Shown here in pieces: positions 57,701-64,000 of a stretch of 64,000 bases of DNA. Both the position numbers and the translations under genes were made by a program. This DNA comes from Hyposmocoma kahamanoa (lineage: Eukaryota > Arthropoda > Insecta > Lepidoptera > Cosmopterigidae): assembly GCF_003589595.1 (NCBI RefSeq), contig NW_020656077.1:8721357-8785356 (forward strand), in the 5' to 3' direction. The notes under the pieces are model-generated. The model ran no database searches, had not been told where the DNA came from, and was given only the letters and a program-made list of their open reading frames with translations. Numbering within the stretch: position 1 is the first letter of the stretch; each line of letters starts with the position of its first letter.

Positions 57701-57913
57701 AAAAGAGACCTAACCACGGAAAAATTCGAAACACATATCGACTTGTATGAGCGCTTGTGCCGACGTCGGTACACGCAGCGGTAGGCACTTATCGCGGAAC
57801 CTTGAGCGTGTGACGCAGCCCTGCCTAAACCCACGCCTGGGACGTACGTACTAGGGTTGATGATGACGAAACAAAATGTCATGAAAACAAGTTCAATTCT
57901 TGTTTTCGTTTTG

Positions 57914-58151
57914 CCAGTGCCTCTACCACGAGTTAACTGTGACATTTGTCGCTAACGACCGCGTAAATTACTTCACAATTTTATCTGAATTATATAGTAT
58001 ATAGTTTTAGTTAGTTTGTGAAGTATATAGTTTGTGTAAATTATACAGCGCCCCTAGCGGTCACAAGAAGAAACAACATTTTGAATATAAACATTTTACG
58101 CCGTCGCTAGCGATAACTGTCACTGTAATCTCATGGTAGAGGAACTGGTCT
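57914..58151. mobile_element. MITE with ~54-bp inverted ends
   Basis: The left arm (CCAGTGCCTCTACCACGAG... to GCGTAAA) and right arm (TTTACGCCGTCGCTAGCG... to GGTAGAGGAACTGG) are reverse complements with scattered mismatches. The centre is about 130 bp. No target duplication confirmed. Confidence 0.65.
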
Positions 58152-58342
58152 CAAACTAGGAAATTCTCTATACTTTAAATACCTGATGCAGACGAGAACC
58201 AGTTTAAAAAAGTTCATTTTCAAATTGGATCCGAACAGAACCCCGATTCAGAACTCTTCGATATTTTAACCAAATCATTCGATTGGATATCGTTCTCGAA
58301 TCGAAGGGCCATTCAGAACATTCGAGTTAAACGTTCTTATCA

Positions 58343-58464
58343 GGGGGTCTACTCTCGATCGCCGTCCGAAACAATTACTGCCAAATAAGCAATAGTTGAC
58401 CAAATGAGAAGACGCGTGATGCGAATGAAGCTTCATAATGGATGCTTGTCTTTTAATTCGTCTT
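58343..58464. mobile_element. MITE-3 left part with intact CTGCCAAATAAGC site
   Basis: GGGGGTCTACTCTCGATCGC, then CTGCCAAATAAGCAATAGTT. Serves as the empty-site reference for the nested copy F at 43769-43996. Confidence 0.65.
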
Positions 58465-58677
58465 TAAATTTTTAATCGTTATCCAACAGCGTTTATGGAG
58501 TTAGTCAGTGAAATAGATTATTAGAAAAATAAAAATCCTTTTATATACTTTTTAAGACTTTAAAGGCCTAAAGTATGGGAATGCATTAGTCTTGCACTAA
58601 AATAAATTAATAAAATTGAACAAAATCCAGACTTTATTTAAAATAATAAGAGACATTCTTGCTTTGTAAACAATAGG

Positions 58678-59055
58678 CTTAGAATAATAACGCATAGAAT
58701 GATAGTTTCATATCAAACGAACTGTCACAAGTGAGGCAAAAATCAAATTCATGTAGGCTAGTTTTAGTAGTAGGTCAATTTTCGGTTTTAGTGAATATTT
58801 ATATAAAAATACAAGTTGAAACCCGTTACTTCCTTGTAGAATGTGATGTTAGTATCTATTTTATGTTTGTCTGACGTATTTTTACACTCATTTACCGCAC
58901 ATTTCTTCATTTTTAGCTAAAATTCTTGAGCCGTTCGCGGTGCAAGTTGACCTTGAGCACTGAAGGCCCGCCCGCTCGTGTAGGCCCATTGGGCGCGCTT
59001 CAATTTGCCTCACTTAGCGTGTGCGGACTAGGTTTCTATGCGTTATTATTCTAAG
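58678..59055. mobile_element. hAT-like MITE-2, copy 3
   Basis: 378 bp; ends CTTAGAATAATAACGCATAGAA and reverse complement; flanked by ACAATAGG / ACAACAGG (7 of 8 bp). Confidence 0.88.
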
Positions 59056-60165
59056 ACAACAGGATGTTCCGTAACTTTCATTCAGGCTTTTGCCAATCGA
59101 GAAGTTCGAAATCGTACGACTGTGACGTCATTTCGGTTCGACTTCGAATACGACAGTTTGACGTTCGATTCGGGTGTTATGAACAAAAATGAAAAGAAAT
59201 CGTACGATATCAAATCGAATCCCTCGACAACAGAGTTATCGTAAGGTTCTGAATGTACCCCCAGGTTCGGAACCAGGACCTTTCTAGTTCACATTGCTAA
59301 CAGCTAGGTCACCGAGACTCATGCTGATAAATGACGTCGGTGCACTCAGCGGTAGGCACTTATCGAGTAACCTTGAGCAAGTGACGGCTCTGCTATTATT
59401 AACTACGTAAATAATGTTTTGTCTTCAAATATGTTTTCTTTATTATGTCTATCTTTTGTTTACAAACTTATTGTTTTTGTTTTGTTAGAACAACAGTTAT
59501 TTTTGGTTTCTTTCCTATTTATCTTCTAATGTTATCATTCTCTTTAATAACGATGGTTTCCAATAAACAGTAATAGTTTTATATGTATTTGCGATAAGGT
59601 AAAGATAAACCAATACGATGGTATTTTTCACATGCAGGGGGAGAATGAGAGATAGTCTTGAAGTAATGTTCTGTTTGCTTGGTTTTTACAAACTATGCAG
59701 TCCATATATTAGTTACTCAAAAAATTAGCAGGCTCTTAAAATTTTTATTTATTCATATAATGGTTCACTAACACGTAGTTGTTAAAACAGTATACACATA
59801 AATTCAGTGTGGCGGCTCTCATATCTAATGCCACAAAAATTTAATAAATTCTTATTATATACAGCTTATAAAGACAATATCTATAATCTAGAAAGTGATC
59901 TAAAAAAATTAAGAGATCCTAGGCTATATCAAACTAAAAGGAGGAAATGTTATTATTATTATTCCTAAACGACGACCATTAAGCCTCAGCCAGTAGGTAT
60001 TACTTCTTTTCTGTACAAGCAAAATAAAAACTAATATGACAATCGTCCTCTGTGCCATTTCTATATCCAGCAGTAAATGACCGACAGGATGTCGGCTGAC
60101 AAGAATGAAGTCAATACAGAACAGGCGCTTATCGCCTTTCCCAATAAAACTAGGTAAATAATTAA
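59056..60165. other. Intergenic, nothing assigned
   Basis: 59060-59260 is rich in TTCG/CGAA steps and may be DNA-element debris. 59320-59390 shares CAGCGGTAGGCACTTATCG-type sequence with 57780-57810, a dispersed repeat. No gene. Confidence 0.35.
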
Positions 60166-60169
60166 TTAT

Positions 60170-60375
60170 GTATAAATATTAGACAACATGACATAAATTG
60201 CACTGATCCCAAAGTAAGTAAAATAACGAGACAACGACGCGACGGTACCACCAACACTCAGACTCGTGAGTACTCGAGATAATATACAAAAGTTAGTTTT
60301 TCAATACTGACCCGGCCGGGAATCGAAGCCAGGACCTCAGAAATGGCGACTCCATGAAAACGGGAGTGCATGTCC
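60170..60375 (-). mobile_element. SINE-like repeat upstream of FT7
   Basis: Family of 16138-16345: ATAAATATTAGACAACATGA, GATCCCAAAG, then GACCCGGCCGGGAATCGAA, whose reverse complement TTCGATTCCCGGCCGGGTC resembles a B-box region of a tRNA-derived SINE. Confidence 0.55.
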
Positions 60376-60801
60376 ACAAAATTATATTAATACAAAGAAG
60401 AGGCTTTGTGATAAAATCTTTGTCTGCTACACTAAAGTGGTTGTTCTTTAAATTATTTCCATTGGGGAAAAGGCTAAAGAAAAATTTTTCTTTTGCTACT
60501 TTTAAATGAGTAAAAACGTGTTTTATAGTGATGAAAATCCGTAACGGAAATAATTTAAACGACAGCATGAATATCCGTCATCAAGATGGAATAAATCGTA
60601 CAAAACTATTTATTTTCACTCACCTATGTTTTTGAAACTTAACGATATCAAACAGTTCTAGGTTGAATAGACCCATTGATTTGGCCATTCTTATTGTTAT
60701 CCTGATTTGCAGTAATTAATAGTAGATGTTAGGCATATTCGCATCTACTTGAAGTTCAGATGGTAGAACACATACGTTTTTTTTGGAAATATAGACCGAA
60801 A

Positions 60802-61679
60802 ATGATTAAAAGAAAAGGAAATTTCAAAAACCGTGTACAAATAGCGATAATCCATATTATGGTAATAGTGTTCAACGTATTCTGTGGAAGCGGATTAGCG
60901 AAAAAAGATGAAGACACAATTTACATACTGTTATGGACGACTAAACATGATACGCCCTTCAGCTCTTTGGAAATGGGAAGACTATCTTTTGTCAGGAGGA
61001 ACTGCACGTTTCAAAACTGTTACGTCACGGATAAAGCTTCGTATTTTCACGATATATTAGAATTCGACGCCATTTTGTTCAACATATTAGGTATGTTTAT
61101 GAATATAGAGATACCATACAAACGATCTGTGACACAGAATTATATTTTGGGGTCAATAGAACCTGCTGGCTTACACAAGGTACCTGAGAAATTCAATATG
61201 TTTTTCAATTTAACCTGGACATACCGCCTGGATTCGGACGCTGTGTTTCCTTATATTGTCATAAAAAATGATCGCGATGAGATAATTGGACCTAAATTGG
61301 ACATGCATTGGATTGATATCAAAGATATGAATTCAACGAGCGAGTATGTGAAGAATAAATTGCAAAAGAAGCGTCTTGCAGCGGTGTGGTTTGTGTCGAA
61401 CTGCGAGGCAAGTGAACGCCTTGAGTTTGTGGGTGAATTGCAGAAAGAGCTGGCGCGATACGACCACCGCGTGGATGTTTTTGGCAACTGCGGAGACAGG
61501 TTTTGTCCAACCGAAAACATGGACAGTTTTGACGAATGTTATGCCCTCGTCGAATCATTTTATTACTTTTATTTGGCATTTGAGAATTCTTTCTGCGAAG
61601 ACTATGTCACTGAAAAGATATTAACTGGATTGGAGCATTTTTCAGTGCCAGTTGTTTTTGGAGGCGCAAATTACACCAG
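60802..61679 (+). CDS. FT7 exon 1: GT10 fucosyltransferase-like
   Basis: Joined to 62981-63347; 414 residues from ATG 60802. An ATG at 60760 in the same frame would add 14 residues; the shorter form is preferred because it aligns with FT1, FT3 and FT6 in length and has A at -3. Basic N terminus, hydrophobic segment 12-30, Glu120 in Ile-Glu-Pro-Ala. The Lys/Arg-Ser-Glu-(Asn/Lys)-Gln-Lys-Tyr motif of the other copies reads Arg-Ser-Val-Thr-Gln-Asn-Tyr here, and AAAWF is AAVWF. Extra residues (Asn-Met-Asp-Ser-Phe) precede Asp-Glu-Cys, as in the similar loop of FT6. Signature FENSFCEDYVTEK intact. Donor CAG/GTAAAC. Confidence 0.92.
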
Positions 61680-62515
61680 GTAAACCACACAGGGCTTCTG
61701 TTGCTATAGTTACTTATTTGACATTGCAAACAAGAACATATTTCTGCATGAGATCATTAATTTTATAAATCATGCAATATCGTAAATTGTGACTCGTGGT
61801 AACAATCCAAAGATTTACTAATAACCACCTATCACATGCCTCACCTTCCTTTGGTCACTGAATTATATGTTTCAATTATTTACATTGTCCCGGAAGGGAA
61901 TGGAAATTAGTTTTTATAACAAAATTATACATAACATAATGATTAATATCAATTTAGTAACATGCAAACGAAATACAAGAAATGTAGCTGTGGGCAATTT
62001 TCGAAACAGCGCGAGACTGTTGTTTGGTTCGCATCCAGTTTGTACCTTACACAATGGACATTAAGTTCATTATGCTATGGTTACAAAAACTCACTTCCGT
62101 TACATTCCGCAGTACTGTAAATTTAGCTTATTGAACAGGAAAAAGTACCTTTTCAATGAAGAAATCAAGTCAACGCGTGAGTGAAAAGCGATCATTAAAT
62201 GGGTTGTAATAAGAGCTCCGAAAAGTAAATTTAAAATGAGCGTATTCAAATTATGAATATTGCAGCGTTACAAAAATTTTAATTTTAATGCAAATAAAAA
62301 TACGGAAACAACCGAATGAAGTGCTAAAGCTCCGAAAGATTTTGCTTACGTAATAGCACTCTGCCAACTTAATTTCTACTCTACGGCAAACTATTTTACA
62401 CATTTTTATCGTAAATTGCTTATTTTAAATTCAAAGCCTACTTTATGCAATGCATTAATTTTGGTTCTTGTTAAAGCAGTCTATCGCGAATACGAGTTTA
62501 GGAAATGTTTCTATA
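61680..62515. other. FT7 intron, first part, nothing assigned
   Basis: AT-rich, no recognised repeat. A short open frame at 61867-62064 has no motif. Confidence 0.35.
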
Positions 62516-62880
62516 TTATAAATTATAATGTATTATTCGAAAGTATAATAAAAAGTATAATATAATTTTCGTTTTTATACCATCTGGCCCTGCAGCTTTC
62601 CTATTTTTTATATTATTGACCGCTTCTTTTACTTCATGCATACTTATCTCTTCCACCACCCCTATGTTAATCGGTGCATTCTCTAACACTGCACTCCACA
62701 CATTTTCTTCATTCATTAATCGACTAAAATATTCTTTTCAGCGATCATTTATCTCTCTATCCTTCGTAAAAACCTTTCCTTCATCATCTTTTATACATTT
62801 GATATGGATAATATCCCTAGCGTTCTTCTCTCTTGCTTTCGAAAGTCGGTAAAGGTCTTTCTGTCCATCCGGGCTCTCCA
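62516..62880 (-). mobile_element. LINE reverse transcriptase fragment (RT start region)
   Basis: The minus strand reads Glu-Val-Lys-Glu-Ala-Val-Asn-Asn-Ile-Lys-Asn-Arg-Lys-Ala-Ala-Gly-Pro-Asp-Gly-Ile, the conserved entry motif of non-LTR reverse transcriptase domains, with a decayed upstream part to about 62880. Inside the FT7 intron, 100 bp before exon 2. Confidence 0.8.
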
Positions 62881-62980
62881 GAGATTAGATTACAGTTAGC
62901 TTTGGTACGCTGCGCTGCAATTCTATCTGTTTTTTCGAACCTTAATAATTTCCCTCATTAAATGTCTTGTATATTTTCAG

Positions 62981-63347
62981 ATTTATGCCTGAAGGAACAT
63001 TCTTGCGAGCACATACTTTAGGGCCCGCTAAACTGGCAAGAACAATGGTGGATATAATAAACGATAGAAATAGATACCAGGACTTCTTTAGATGGCATGG
63101 ATATTACAGTTTTCACCATACAGCTGAAAACAACTATCTGCATGAAATCTGTGCACTCTGTACTATGCTCAACAATGAGACATTAGTGAAAAAGAAAAAA
63201 GTATACAACACCAACGTGTGGTGGAATGAATGGTATAGTGGCCCTCCGCCAGACGACGGCAGGATTCATCTTTTATTAGACAACGACAAACCAAAGCCGG
63301 GCATCGCTGGACTTGTGTCGAACATTTACAATTACGTTTTTGAGTGA
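62981..63347 (+). CDS. FT7 exon 2: C-terminal part of GT10 enzyme
   Basis: Acceptor TGTATATTTTCAG/ATTTATG; Arg293 split AG/A. 367 bp, the shortest exon 2: codons are missing between Trp-Tyr-Ser-Gly and the end. CxxC is Cys-Ala-Leu-Cys (350-353). Starts Met-Pro-Glu-Gly-Thr-Phe instead of the usual Gly-Ile-Tyr. Ends Tyr-Asn-Tyr-Val-Phe-Glu. TGA at 63345. Confidence 0.93.
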
Positions 63348-63979
63348 TACTTGCTGGGCTTTGTAGAAAAAAAAGTTTCCACGTCCTAATTTCACGTGTA
63401 CGGGAATGAACTTTTGTTACTATGTCCGTTCGACTGGAGTTCATTGTCCGCTAGCAGCGTTAGCCAAAAGTTTTTTGACTGGATATTGAAAATAGAAATA
63501 TAAAAAATTGTTACCAAAGTTTCAGTCTTTGTTTATCTTTTTTTTATATAACACCAAGTGACGAGAAGAACAAGTCGTGGTCCTGGTGGGTGGTAAGCCT
63601 TTCTACATACCGAGCTCGCCGACCCGGCGACACATCATGTCATGGGATTAGATTAGAAATAAGGCCGCCGACACCAACCCGGGCTGCGTCGCTGGGTCGG
63701 TGGGCTCGGTGTGTCTTTAGCGACACGCCTGCCCATAACGATTGTAGTGCCACTCAAAGCGTTAGAATTCATTGCTTGATACCTTCATTACTTATACGAA
63801 TATCGCTTGTACATCTAGAGATAAAATGATCCCTGGGACATTTCAGAGCGTCATTTCTCGGATTCGAAACAGTGGACTTAGTGCACGAACGCTCTGAGAC
63901 ATAAGTTGGCAAGTCTCATGAAATCTCCATAGTATCATAGTGTAATCTACATAGTATGATAGCTCTTTTTTTGCTTGAT
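63348..63979. other. Downstream of FT7, repeat-rich
   Basis: 63553-63775 holds scrambled pieces of the 48884 SINE family (CAAGTGACGAGAAGAACAAG, GACACGCCTGCCC). 63780-63895 matches the GGATTCG-type repeat of 14425-14720. No further GT10 exon is seen before the window ends. Confidence 0.45.
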
Positions 63980-64000
63980 ATATATATATATATATATATA
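63979..64000. repeat. (AT)n microsatellite at window edge
   Basis: TATA dinucleotide run continuing past the end of the window. Confidence 0.85.

Overview
The window looks like chromosomal DNA of an insect, most likely a moth or butterfly. It is AT-rich, has spliced genes with long introns, and is crowded with tRNA-derived SINEs, 3' stubs of non-LTR retrotransposons and short inverted-repeat DNA elements of kinds I associate with Lepidoptera. The species cannot be named from the sequence alone.

The gene content is essentially one thing: a head-to-tail tandem array of seven two-exon genes, all on the + strand, encoding GT10-family (alpha-1,3-fucosyltransferase type) Golgi enzymes. Called FT1 to FT7 here, they lie at 3889-9099, 15226-17159, 24035-30571, 31148-32936, 39264-45386, 50266-52248 and 60802-63347. 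Every copy has the same architecture. Exon 1 (about 0.84-0.88 kb) carries a short basic N terminus, one hydrophobic segment and most of the catalytic domain. A phase-2 intron splits the Arg codon of an Asn-Tyr-Thr-Arg motif. Exon 2 (367-376 bp) carries the last ~120 residues with a CxxC motif. All seven reading frames are open and in phase across the splice, giving proteins of 403-417 residues. FT1 and FT5 use GC-AG introns; the others use GT-AG. Intron lengths range from 538 to 5292 bp, the differences being largely inserted repeats.

An eighth, broken piece lies at 35301-35543: a near-identical copy of FT5 exon 2, placed upstream of FT5 and cut off into a SINE fragment. It shows that exon-level duplication is recent and that SINEs are at its edges.

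Between and inside the genes: eight copies of one non-autonomous hAT-like element (218-294 bp, seven with perfect 8-bp target duplications and one with 7/8), one of them 20 bp from the FT6 splice acceptor; a second hAT-like MITE family (three copies); a third MITE family that hosts one of the first (nested); four SINE families; fragments of jockey/CR1-like and RTE-like LINEs; a Gypsy-type integrase remnant; and a ~0.6-kb repeat on both sides of FT2. No rRNA, bona fide tRNA gene, CRISPR array or unrelated protein-coding gene was supported.

How the genes work together: the copies presumably arose by repeated unequal exchange. Sequence resemblances suggest FT2/FT3/FT4 and FT6/FT7 as closer groups. 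All keep the donor- and acceptor-site residues expected of active enzymes, so the locus probably supplies several fucosyltransferases that differ in acceptor preference or in when and where they are expressed. That last step is inference.
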